64,000 nucleotides of DNA from contig JAYKAV010000489.1 of assembly GCA_035582835.1 (NCBI GenBank), forward strand, positions 850,580 to 914,579. Reading direction: 5' to 3'. Below the pieces are notes generated by a model. It ran no database searches. It was not told where the DNA came from and worked only from the letters and a program-made list of their open reading frames with translations. How positions within the stretch are numbered: position 1 is the stretch's first letter; each line of letters opens with the position of its first letter. Source of the DNA: Phoebastria nigripes (Eukaryota; Chordata; Aves; Procellariiformes; Diomedeidae). Shown here piece by piece: positions 1-10,500 of this stretch. Both the position numbers and the translations under genes were made by a program.

Positions 1-129
1 GGCGGGTGGCAGCGTGGGGGCTGCGTGGGGCTCCGCGGCGCTGCGGGGGCGGGGGTGCCGCATTGTCTGCCGGCGGTGTGAACACGCACACTCGCAGACA
101 CACTCACACGCACCTCGCACCCCCCCATA

Positions 130-520
130 ATACGGAAATTTCCATGTCCCAGCTGCCTTCCCCTTTTAACCTTGGTATTAATTTAGGACGGATCTTTTCA
201 AACGGCCCTGTAATGCATTCAGGCGCTGCTGGAGGTTTATCTCTTTTTTTTTTTTTGTATCGTGGGTTATATTTACACCCAAAACAAAATAATTACACTT
301 TTGTTGGAGAGAAAAAGCTGGTGATTAGACTGTGGCTCTTTGCAGCAAACCCTTTCTCAGTGGTACACCAGGACAATTTTTCACGGCTGGGTGAAATCAG
401 ACGCGGGAGGTAATGAATCCTGTGAGCTATTTAAATTTACAATTTGTAACGCAGTCACTCAGAAACGCCTATGGCCCGGCGAGGAGATGCTTGCTGGGTT
501 TGTTTAATGTTAAAACCTGC
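130..520. promoter_or_regulatory. Candidate conserved non-coding element 1
   Basis: This is a unique-looking, moderately AT-rich island inside an otherwise GC-rich flank. It contains homeodomain-type cores (TAAT near 196 and 409, ATTA near 178 and 290-335), a GGAAATTTCC palindrome near 135, and TTTAAATTTACAATTTG near 430. There are no open frames of coding character and no repeat signature apart from a short T run near 245. An enhancer role for LHX5 is an inference from composition and position only. Confidence 0.35.
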
Positions 521-739
521 ACCGTCCCCCTCTTACCAGGGGGAAGGAGGGGGACGCGGGGAGGAGAAGCCTCCCCCGCCCCAAACGCGCTCCCGCCGGC
601 AGCAGCCCCGCGGAGGAGCGCGGAGCGGCGCGGAACCGCCGCCTCCCGCCGCGCCCGGGCTCGGCTTCCCCGGGCCGGGCAGAGCCGCGGAGCCCGGCCC
701 CGCTCCGCGCTCCTCCGCGCTCCTCCGCGCTTCCCGGCG

Positions 740-1090
740 TGACCGCCGCCTGCAACTAAAAATAGTTGGAAATACCAACAAAGTCGTCGGCGGAGCATCC
801 TAACAGATAGATAATTAATTACAAAACACAGGGGGAATATGCAAACCGCGTATTACAAATTCTGCAGGGCTTAACTGATTGGAAACAGATTATTATCTTG
901 TTTGTCTTTTGTCTGTTCCACTTATCCCTCTGCCGTCTGTTGTGTTGTAAGTTGATACACTTTATTCTTGAAAGGGGATTTTTTATATATATATATAGTA
1001 AATTCCATCAACATCTCGTATAAGCGACGCTGCTTCTCCATGCATTACCCTGTTAAAACACAATAGGTTTATTAGTTACATATAGGCGGA
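740..1090. promoter_or_regulatory. Candidate conserved non-coding element 2
   Basis: A second AT-rich, non-repetitive island. It carries a paired homeodomain-like site (ATAATTAATTACA, about 811-823), an octamer-like ATATGCAAA (about 838-846), SOX-like ACAAAG (about 778) and the inverse CTTTTGT (about 905), plus a short TA run near 985. This mixture of POU, SOX and homeodomain cores resembles neural enhancers. That interpretation is inference; conservation has not been tested. Confidence 0.35.
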
Positions 1091-1542
1091 TATTACGGTG
1101 CCTGAATTACCACAGGGGAATGCGGCTGACGGGGTGGGCTGGGGGGGTGTCTGCTTGGGTTTGGGGTTTTTTTCCCTCCCCTTCCCCTTGGCTTTATTTG
1201 TTCCTTTACTTCCAAACGAAAAAGGGAGCCGGGCCCGGCGGCGGGGAGCGGGACCCCCGGCACCGCCTCCCCGCCCCTGCCCCGCCGCGGCCGGGCCCGC
1301 AGGGGACAGCGGGGGGTCCCCGGCTGCGGGTACCGGCTGCGGAGCGGCATCGCGGCGGGGGAACGGGCCCGGCGGCGGGGCAGGCTGGGGAAGCACCGGC
1401 CGGCCGGCAGCGTGGGGCACGGGGGTGTGCAAGGCCGTGGGAGCGGGCTGTGCGGGTGTGCAAGGCCGCGGGAGAGGAGCGCCTGTGCGTGGGCACAGGC
1501 AAACGCGTGAGTGCCGCTCACGCACCCTTTGCCGGCGCGTTA

Positions 1543-1582
1543 CAGATTATCCATAGGAAGCAGATTATCCATAGAATTATCC
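1543..1582. repeat. Tandem ATTATCC motif cluster
   Basis: The 14-mer CAGATTATCCATAG occurs at 1543-1556 and again at 1561-1574, followed by a third ATTATCC at 1576-1582. That gives three copies of the core in 40 bases within GC-rich flanking DNA. The spacing and exact duplication suggest either a local duplication or a homotypic binding-site cluster. Confidence 0.6.
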
Positions 1583-2204
1583 GTTTGAGCCCGTTACGGC
1601 GTGGGACCGGCGCTGGCACACGCCCACGCCCGCCGCGTCCCCCCACGCAGCCCCGGGGCTGCCCGAGCCGCCACCCGCGCCCGCGTTTCTCCGTGGGAAC
1701 GAAAAGCCTGCGGTCTCTGCAAGCGGGGCTCCAGCGCCGGGACGGGCGGGCAGCCCCGCGGGGCACACGGACACGCGTGTGCGTGTATAGATGGGCATGT
1801 ATAGGCGTGTGCGCACATATTTCTACCTACACACGCGCGTACAGCCGTGGATGTACATACACGGACCTCCCTAAATATATCGTTAGGTGTGTGTTTACGC
1901 CGCGCCGGTTTCCGCCGCGGTGCGGGGCCGTGGGAGATCCGCGGGAGCGGGGCCGGGAGCCCGGCCAGCCCCGCCGCTCCCCGGCCGGGCCCCCAGCTCC
2001 GTCCCCGCCGCCGTGCTTCCCCCGGCCCCTTCCCCGAAATTTCCCCCCCCCCGCCCCCGCGAGCAGCGGTGCCCCGGGGGCTGCCGGCGGGGCCCCGCTC
2101 CGCACCGCTCCGCGGCTCCAAAATCGCCCAGAAAAGCCAAAGGAGCCCCCGGCCAACTTGGGCAGAGCCGCGGCGGGAGCGCGGCCGGGGTCGGCCCCGG
2201 CCCC

Positions 2205-2830
2205 TCGTCCTCTTTCTTCCCCCGCCTTCGCCTTCCTTGCCGGTTTCTTCCCTTTTTAATTGACTGCCTTTTTTATTTCTTTCCTTCTCTCTTCCCTTTC
2301 TTTTTTCCTTCTCTCTTTGTTTTCTTTCTTTTCCGTCCTCTTTCTTGCTCGCTCGTTCCGGCGCTTTTCTTTCACGCTTTCTTTTTCGTTTCCTTTATTT
2401 TCCATTCTCGCCGTTATTTCTTTCTTTTATTTCTTTTCTCCGTTGATTTTTCCCCTTCCCTTCTTTTTTCCTTCATTTTTCCCGTCTTCTCTCTTGCCTT
2501 CTTTATTTTTATTTATTTTTTCTTTCGTTCATTTATTCCTTCTTTCTTTCCTTCTTTTTCCTTCTCTTATTTTTTCTTCGTTTTTCTTTCGTTTTTGCTT
2601 CTGTCTCTCCTTCTTTCCTTCCTTTTTTTCGTTTCCGTTTAATTTATTATTCTTCGCTCTCTCCCTTGGTCGCTCTCTTTTCCTTTCTCCTTCTCTGTCT
2701 CTTTTTTCCAGACACGTTTTCTCTCTTTCCTTCTGTGTTTTTTCTCTCTTTATTTCTCTTTTCTTTCTCTCTCCTTTTCCTTGTCTCTTCTCTCTGTATT
2801 TTCTTATTTCCATACTCGCTCTTTCCACAA
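2205..2830 (+). repeat. Polypyrimidine (T/C) tract
   Basis: About 600 bases are almost entirely T and C on the plus strand, made of irregular TTTC, CTTT and TTCC units with very few purines. The strand asymmetry makes long Phe/Ser/Leu-rich open frames that are not genes. Such homopurine-homopyrimidine DNA can form triplex (H-DNA) structure in principle. Confidence 0.85.
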
Positions 2831-3594
2831 ACACCCCTGCCCAGGGGCACGTACAAAACGCCTCCACTTCCCTGCCGATGCCCTTGTGCCGCGGCGGTTT
2901 GGGTTGGGGGTTTTTTTTGCCGCTACCGGGAGCGTTTCCGCGCCCAGGTGCGGAGCCGGCGGCGGGATGCTCCGCGGCTGCCGGGCCGGAGTCGGCTTTG
3001 GCCGAGCCCTTCTTTCCCGGGGGGGGGAAAAAAAAAAAATATAAATTTAGATATTTTGGCTGGAAAAACGGGCGGGGAAGGGAAGGGGAGGGGAGGGCCG
3101 GCCGGCCTTCACCTGCCCTGCCGCCTTCCTCCTCCTCCCCGCACGGCCGGACCCCAGGGCCGCCCCGTCCCCTCCCCAAATCCCGAGGAAACGGAGGGAG
3201 AGGCCCGACACACCGACCCCGCCGCTCGGGCTGGGGCAGCGGCCCCCGGCCCCGGACAGAATCCCCCCCATTCCCCCCCCGTGACCCCCAAGCGCCGGGT
3301 CCAGTCCCGCACCCCGTCCCTCCCGCACGGCCGGCGACGTCCAGCTCCGCCGCACCTGGAATTAAAGAGAAAAACCAGTGTCCGAGGGGGCAGCGCCCGC
3401 CCCCCCGGGCCGCCCCCCGCCCCTTTCCCCCCGGGGCTGCCAGCGAGTTACGCGGGGCGCGGAGCGGGGCAGGGGCGGGCAGGCGGCCGGCCCGCGGGAC
3501 AAAGGCCGGGGGGGCCGGGGCCGGGGGGCCTCATGCCTCCGCGCAGCGCGCTGCCGGGGGAACTTTTCATCCCGCCACGCTGCGCGGAGGAGCC

Positions 3595-3596
<2 letters not shown>

Positions 3597-3636
<40 letters not shown>
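3597..3636 (+). repeat. Poly-C run of 40 bases
   Basis: An uninterrupted run of 40 C residues lies about 1 kb upstream of the LHX5 start codon. It is a potential i-motif / G-quadruplex sequence. Its length may also be affected by sequencing or polymerase slippage. Confidence 0.85.
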
Positions 3637-3638
<2 letters not shown>

Positions 3639-3964
3639 AATCCACCCCCCCTTCTCCCGCTTGTTGCTCTTCCAGACAAAAGCCCCTCTCCCCCTCGAGC
3701 AAAACAAACAGAACAACCCCAAAACCGGGTGATGCTCCCCCCCAGTCCGACTCGGGACCCCCCAAACCCTCCCCGAGCATCCCTTGAAGAGAAATCGCTC
3801 AAAGTGGAAGGAGAATTGGTGGGAAAGCGGGTTCTTTGCCCCCCCGGCCCCCAGCCAGGTGCATACTCACTTGGCGGCACAGGTACAAGCCACCCTCAAC
3901 AATAGAGGCGCGTTGTTTTTTTCCCTCTGTGCCAAGCACAAGGCTGGAGCCAATTTAGATATGC

Positions 3965-4037
3965 TATAAATTAAGAGGTTGCCATGGTTACCGCCCTCCC
4001 ATTGGCGGCAGCCGGGGCGACGCGGGCCGCTACGTCA
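3965..4037 (+). promoter_or_regulatory. LHX5 upstream promoter-like cluster (TATA-like, RFX X-box, CCAAT, CRE)
   Basis: Within 73 bases there is a TATAAATTA element (3965-3973), GTTGCCATGGTTAC (3978-3991), CCATTGGCGG (3999-4008, an inverted CCAAT box) and TACGTCA (4031-4037, a CRE half-palindrome). The second closely fits the palindromic RFX X-box, with one departure in the right half-site. These lie about 550-620 bases upstream of the LHX5 ATG in GC-rich DNA, a plausible core or proximal promoter position. Factor assignments are from known consensus motifs; the transcription start is not visible. Confidence 0.5.
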
Positions 4038-4277
4038 CTAAATCTGAATAAGGATGCGCGAATTACTAAGGCGGGGGACAAAGCTGGCGATGGGGACAGC
4101 ATGAGAGTGGCGGCGCGGCGGCGGAGCACAGCGAGGCACCGGGGCTGCCGGCTGCAGGGGGGGGTTCATGCACCCCTCCCGCCGCGCCCGCTGCCGCAGA
4201 GCCCGCCAGCAGCGCGGCCGCCGCTCCGTCGGCTCCCGGGGCGCTCCGGAGGGACCGGCGGGGGATTTGGGTTTTTT

Positions 4278-4505
4278 TTTAATTATTATTATTATTATTA
4301 TTATTATTTCTCGGGGGTGGTTTGGATATTTTTTTTTTTTTTTTTTGGGGCATCGTTTTTTCCCTCCCGCCGCCGAGGCTCCGGAGAGAAGAGGGGGAAG
4401 AACTTGACAGCCGCTCCGCTCCCCTCCCCTGAATTTTTCGTTATTCCCTCGGTTTTTTTTTTTTTTTTTATTTTTTAATTTTATTTTATTATTATTTTTT
4501 CCCCC
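4278..4505 (+). repeat. ATT microsatellite and T-rich runs in the LHX5 5' leader region
   Basis: An (ATT)n array of about nine units lies at 4281-4309, with T homopolymer runs near 4272, 4330 and 4452, ending in a T-rich stretch near 4500. If transcription starts near 4.0-4.1 kb, these fall in the 5'UTR. Confidence 0.7.
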
Positions 4506-4584
4506 CCTGCATTTTTGAGCCGCCGCCGTGTGCCGGCGCGGGGCTGACTTCTCGTCTGCGCGTCTCCATCGCCCGGCGGAGGTT

Positions 4585-7500
4585 ATGATGGTGCATTGTG
4601 CGGGCTGCGAGAGGCCGATTTTGGACCGGTTCCTGCTGAACGTCTTGGACAGGGCATGGCACATCAAATGCGTCCAGTGCTGCGAGTGCAAGTGCAACCT
4701 GACCGAGAAATGCTTCTCCAGGGAAGGCAAACTCTACTGCAAAAATGACTTTTTCAGGTGAGCCCCCCCACACCCCGCCAACGGTGCGGAGGCTCACACC
4801 GCGCCCGGCCCCCGGTGCCTCCCTGGGGTCTCCCCCGGAGCTCTGAGGGGAGCTTGGGGGGCTCCCCGCTTCCCCGCCCATCCCTCTCTGCCGGGGATCC
4901 GCACCGAGCCTGCCCACCGCTCCGGCGGGGAAGCAGCCCCCCGAGCCGGGGGAGCCCCGGGGGGGGGCCGGCGGCTGCGCTACGGCCGCGGCTGCAGCCC
5001 CAGGTAGGGGCGGCGAGGCTGTGCCCCCCCCCCCGCTCTCCCCGTGACCTTGCCTCCACCGGGCCCCGCTCCGCCGGTGCCGCCGCCCGCCCCGTCGCGG
5101 CAGGCCCGGGTGGGCATCGCGGCGGCAGCCGTGTGCCCCCCCCCCCGGGCCCGGCCTGGCGCTCCTCGCCCCCCTCCCGGGACCACAGGCCCCGGTGAAG
5201 ACGGTGGCCAAAACCTCGCCCCCCACTCCCCGGCGGGGCCCCGCGCTTCGCCGCTCCTTAAACGCCCCTAATGACCGCGATAAGGTGCCGATGAGAAAAT
5301 TAGGGGCCGGGACGGGAAGGGGGGGCGATGACTTATGACTCCTAATGCTCCCACTACATCAACGTCAGGGGAGCAGCGAGGGAGGCAGAAGTTGTGCCGC
5401 GACCGGAGAGGAAAAAGGGGGGACCCTGCGTGGGCACCCCGGGGCCTGGCAACCCCCGGGGACCCGGCAGCGGCAGCCCCCGCTCCCGGGTTTTGGGGGC
5501 ATTTTTTCTGTGCGTGGGGTTTTTTTGTTTGTTTGTTTTGGGGTTTGAGGGGTTTTGGGGTTTTTGAGGTTTTTTGTTTGTTTGGTTTGGGGGGGGTTTG
5601 GTGGGTTTTTTTGTTTTGTTTTTTGTTTTTTTCCTCGGGGGGATCGTTTCCAGCCGAATCGGATTCCCTGGATTTTTTTTTTTTTTTTTTTTAAAAAAGG
5701 CTTCGCCTGGGGAAAAAAAACCGCTCTGCCTCCAGCGAAGGGAAGGGAAGGAAAATCGGAGATTTCCAAAGCGCTGTTCCCCACCAGGAAACCCCCCCCC
5801 GGGAGCGCGGGACGGTGCCGGCGCCGGGCTGCGGACCCCGGGATGCTTCGGGGAGCGGAGCTCCCTCCTCCGCCGCCCGTTGTCGTTCTGGGTGCGCGGT
5901 GCCCCCCGCACCCGCCGCTCCCTTTTCCCGTCGCTCTGGCCGTAATTAGCCCCGCTTTCTCCCCGGGATTTTCAGGCCGGCGCCGGGAGGAGCCGAGCCC
6001 CCCGTTCCCCGCCCGGGAGGCACCGGATGAAACGAAATCCCCCTCCCGCGGAGCGCGGAGGGGAAACCCCGCCGCCCTCCCCTCCCCTCCGGCCCTTCTG
6101 GGGCCAAATCCGGTCGAGGATGCTCGTGTATGTGTGTGTGTCCCCGGGTGGGGACACCCCAAACCCGAACTCAGTCCGCAGCCCACCCTGCGCCTGCGAG
6201 CGGGGCTGCGCGGGGATGAAGGCTCTCCTCCTCCTCGCCCCAAAGGGGCCGGGGGTGCGAATCGCCTGCTCCCCCGAATCTCCCAGCGAGAGATGCTGGA
6301 GGATCGAGCTCCCGCGGTGGGATTTTGGGGAGGGAGGGATCGGTATAAAGGGCCCCCCCCGCAGCCCGTCGCCGCCGGGGCTCCCAGCTCTCGCCTTTCT
6401 CGCCCTCTCCAGGAGGTTTGGTACCAAATGCGCCGGCTGCTCCCAAGGCATCTCCCCCAGCGACCTCGTCCGGAAAGCCCGGAATAAAGTCTTTCACCTG
6501 AACTGTTTCACCTGCATGGTCTGCAACAAGCAACTCTCCACGGGCGAGGAACTCTATATCATAGACGAAAACAAATTTGTTTGCAAAGAGGATTACTTGA
6601 ACTCTCCCAGTTTGAAGGAAGGCAGCCTCAACTCAGGTACGAGCGGCTCAGCCCGCCGCACCGCCCGGGGACGCATCCCTGCCGCCCGTACCGGCAGGGA
6701 CAGGCAGCGCCCGACCGCTGCGGGCAGCCGCCCCGGTGCTGCCGGTACCTCCCGCCGGGCCGGGAAGGAGGTTTCGCTTTACGGGATGAGGGGCTGCACC
6801 CCGCAGCCAGCCCGGCCCCCCGTTAACCCGCGGGGGGAGGGAGGGATTTGGGGTGAAAGCCTTCGAAGCGGGCGGAAGCCTCTGTGACCCCCCCACGCGG
6901 GACGCGAATACGCGTGGGATGAGCGGTGGCCCAGGTGCAGCCCCGCAGCATCGCTCCCCGCGCCCCCCCCCCCGGCTCCTGCCCCGTGCACGGCCCCTAC
7001 GGCAGCAGGGATGCGGGGTGGTGGGGAGCCGGGACCACCCCCCGGGCCTGGCCCCGGAGCCCTCCACGCCCCGGAGCCCCCCCTGCGAGTGTGCCCGGTC
7101 CCCCCGTGCCACGGGCCTGATCCTTCGCCTCCTTTCACCCAGAGGCAAAGCTCCCATTTGACTTCCTTGGAAGCTGTCTCTGCGTCAGGACAGCAGGATC
7201 AGGCCCACTCCTGCTGTCCCAGCCATGCCAGGCGCCTGTGCTCACCCCCTTCCGTGGGCTCTCTCTCCGTCCAGCACCCGGGGCCGGATCCTGCCACGCC
7301 AGTCAGTGGGGCCGCTGCTGTGAGCGAGGCGAGTAGAGCTTGGCCTTGGGGAGGGTGCTGGCATCAGGGTCCCGGGGGTGGTGGCTGGGGGGGGGGGCGA
7401 GCCAGGCTCAAGGCAGTGACTGGAGACCCCCCAAACCCTGACAGGGACCGGTTGTGTTTTTCCCAGTGGCACATCCCACTTCCCAGTGTGAAAGGCGCGG

Positions 7501-10500
7501 GGGGGGGGAGAGGGGGAGTGCCGGGGGCTGCGGTGGGCCTGGGGCATCTCCCCCTCCCCAGCTCCCCCCAGCCGGCATGACATGGTGCGCAGGGCCAGCT
7601 CAGGCAGCGCTTGCCTGGAGCTCTGCGTGATGTTGGGGGGATGATGCTTTAGGGGTACCAGGGGGGCAGAGGCCATCTGCACCCCTTGCCGTTCTCCAGC
7701 ACCCCCCAACCCCTCTCCTGGAAAGCAGCTGGGCCGGGAGGGCTGGGGAGGGCAGAGGAGAGGGGGGTTGATCTCTCCCCTAAGTCACCCGCCCCCCCCC
7801 TTTCCTCTCTGGGTCTCCTTTACAGTGTCCTCATGTACAGACAGGAGTTTGTCCCCGGATCTCCAGGACCCCATGCAGGACGACACCAAGGAGACGGATA
7901 ACTCGACCTCCTCGGACAAGGAGACCACCAACAACGAGAACGAGGAGCAGAACTCGGGCACCAAGCGGAGGGGGCCCCGCACCACCATTAAAGCCAAGCA
8001 GCTGGAGACCCTCAAAGCTGCCTTCGCCGCCACCCCCAAACCCACCCGCCACATCCGAGAGCAGCTGGCCCAGGAGACCGGCCTCAACATGAGAGTCATC
8101 CAGGTAGGGCAGCCCCAGCCCACCGCCTCGGCTTGCCCCCCTGCCCCGCCTCAGCCCTCCCTGCCCGGCAGCGTGATGTCATGGGGCTGGCCAGCGATGT
8201 CATGCCCACCGCTGACCAAGGTTCCTGTGACATCAGAGCTTCAGGGGGTGATTTCCTCTCGCAGAGGAGAGACAGGGAAAGGACCCTCCTGGGGGGGGAA
8301 GGAGAAGGGGTCCTGGTGGGAGCCCAGATAGTTCAAGGCTGTGACGGTCTCCCCCAGGTGCTGGAGAGGGGTTGGGACACTGAGGCCGGTCCCACGAGCT
8401 GGGGAAATGGGGACAGGCAAACCCCCTCCGTCCCCTGCCAGCATGACCCCAGGCCCAGCCCTGCACCCACCCCACGCTCCCGTGGGTTAGCGGGGATCCC
8501 CCACCCTGTGCTTTAATGCACCGATCCCATGGGAAGAGATGAAAACCAGCCCCGAAACGTGAGCCGGCCGGGCTCCTCCGCTGCCTCACAGGGTTGGCTT
8601 CCCCCGGGGCTGAGCAGGATCCCCCGGCGCGCCCAGGAGATGGATGTTCCGGCCTTGTGAAAGCAAGGAGAAGCCATTGCGCTCTGCAGGCAGCTCAGCA
8701 TTTTCTTACCACACTGCCCCCATGAAGAAAATCCCTGCGGAAATGTAGGGATTAATGGGCTTTAATAGAGGCATTAATAAGGGAGGACTCTCTGGCTTTG
8801 CCAGTAGCAGACCTGCGGGCGTCCCGGCTCCCGGCAGAGGGGAGCAGGAGAAGTCCCTGGAGGAGTGTGATACGCTCGTTCCCCTGAGCTGCCCCCTCCC
8901 CGGGGGACGGCGGGGGAGTGGGGCAATAATCCAGACACCCTACCAGGCCGGGGGAAAGGTGTGCATGGGCTGAGGCCATGCGGTTCAGACGAGGCGATGC
9001 CCCGTAGCAAGGTGGCCGCGTCTTCCCCTTCCCTTTTACCTCTATTCTCACTGGCCGGCTTTTCTTCTGACTCCCTGCCCACCGCAGCAGGTGCTCAGCT
9101 CCCTGCTCCCCAGTTTCCACCTACTTCTGCCACAATCTGGAGTTCCTCCCCCGCTTTTCCTTCCCTCTTTTCCTCCCTTCTTTCCCCCCCATAAGGGAAA
9201 ATTCTTCTTCCCATACCCTCTGGCTGCCCTCTCCCTCGTAGGGACAGATAGGCTGAGGATGCACACAGGGGGATGCAGCCAAGGGGCCGGGAGTTTAATA
9301 AACCTGGTTATTTCGCGTGCATGTCCCCCCGCCGTGCGCCTTTTGGGGCTATTGGCAGCCGGGGGGGGGTGTGTGTGTCATTAAAAACCACCCGGAGGTG
9401 GGAAAACCCATCCCCTCCCAGGCGGGCACAAGATTTCCATCCCTTTCCCCAGCTGCCCCCAGCCAGACGTGGGGGGGGGCGGGGAGGGATCCCCGGTCCC
9501 CCCACCCCCGGTGGGCGCTGACGCCGGCCCGGCCGCAGGTCTGGTTCCAGAACCGCCGGTCCAAGGAGCGGCGGATGAAGCAGCTGAGCGCGCTGGGCGC
9601 CCGCCGGCACGCCTTCTTCCGCAGCCCGCGCAGGATGCGGCCCCTCGGCGGCCGCCTCGACGAGTCCGAGATGCTCGGCTCGACGCCCTACACGTACTAC
9701 GGAGGTGAGGGACCGTCCGCGGGGGCCCTGCCCCGTGCCCCCCCGCTCCTTCCCTCCCTCTTCCCCTTTCCCTTTGTTCCTCCCCTGTCCCGCTTCTCCC
9801 CGGGTTTTGCCTTCCCCCGCCGCCCGCCCTTTCCCTCCTCTCCGCCTTCCCCCGCTCCCCCTCCGCGGGGAGCGGGGCCGCCCGGGGCCCCGAGGGGACG
9901 GTGAGGGGCCGTGCCCGCGGCCGCCGCAGCATCCCGGCCCGCCCCACGCGCGCCAAGGCATCTGTGCATGCACACATGCGGCTGTGCGCGCCCACGCGTG
10001 TGCACACCCACGCAGGGAGAGCCGCGCGCACACCCACGGCTGTGCAATGCACGCACCAGCGCACGGATGCGCATCCCCATGCACACACGCGTGCTCGCAC
10101 CCATGCACACGCACACCGCCGTATGCACACACGTCCACGCACACGCAGACGCACACCCACGCCCCCCCCCCGGGCCGGGCATTGTGGCGGCGGTGGCGGG
10201 GCGGCGGCGGCCCCTCTCCCGCGAACAAAGCCCCAGCTGCGGGGCTTTTGTGCCCCTTTCAGGCCGCATTTGTTCCAATTACCGCCCGGGCCCGCAGCAT
10301 ATGGAGGGTCACTGCCGCCGGGCCGGCCCCCCGCCGCCCCGACGGGCCGGGATGGGCGCAGCGGGGCGGCCCCGCCGCCTCCCCTCTCCCCCGCTCCGTG
10401 CAGACCCCCCCCATAAGCTGCGTTTTCAAAGCCTCCCCGCTGACGAGGGGCTTTCCAGGCACCCCTTGCTGCCCTGCAGTTAGTTTCTAGATCCCTTCCA

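Larger units (their letters stand above)
1..3950. other. LHX5 5' flank, non-coding, GC/CpG-rich
   Basis: No convincing coding exon is visible. Most of the stretch is CpG-rich and C/G-run-rich, as expected of the CpG-island domain around a developmental transcription factor. It contains AT-richer, non-repetitive islands at about 130-520 and 740-1090, a short ATTATCC repeat at 1543-1582, CACACG-type dinucleotide runs near 1770-1870, a pyrimidine tract at 2205-2830 and a poly-C run at 3597-3636. These are listed separately. The long open frames here are low-complexity (Pro/Arg/Gly or Phe/Ser/Leu) and are not credible proteins. Confidence 0.7.

Noticed and set aside
2260..3732. 490-codon plus-strand open frame
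   Set aside because: It is Phe/Ser/Leu-rich from the pyrimidine tract, then Pro/Arg-rich through a poly-C run. There is no domain, it is explained by base composition, and a second overlapping frame is equally long.
4528..4584. Upstream in-frame ATG extending LHX5 by 19 residues
   Set aside because: The family starts at MMVHCAGCE; the extra residues are not part of the known protein and lie in the leader.
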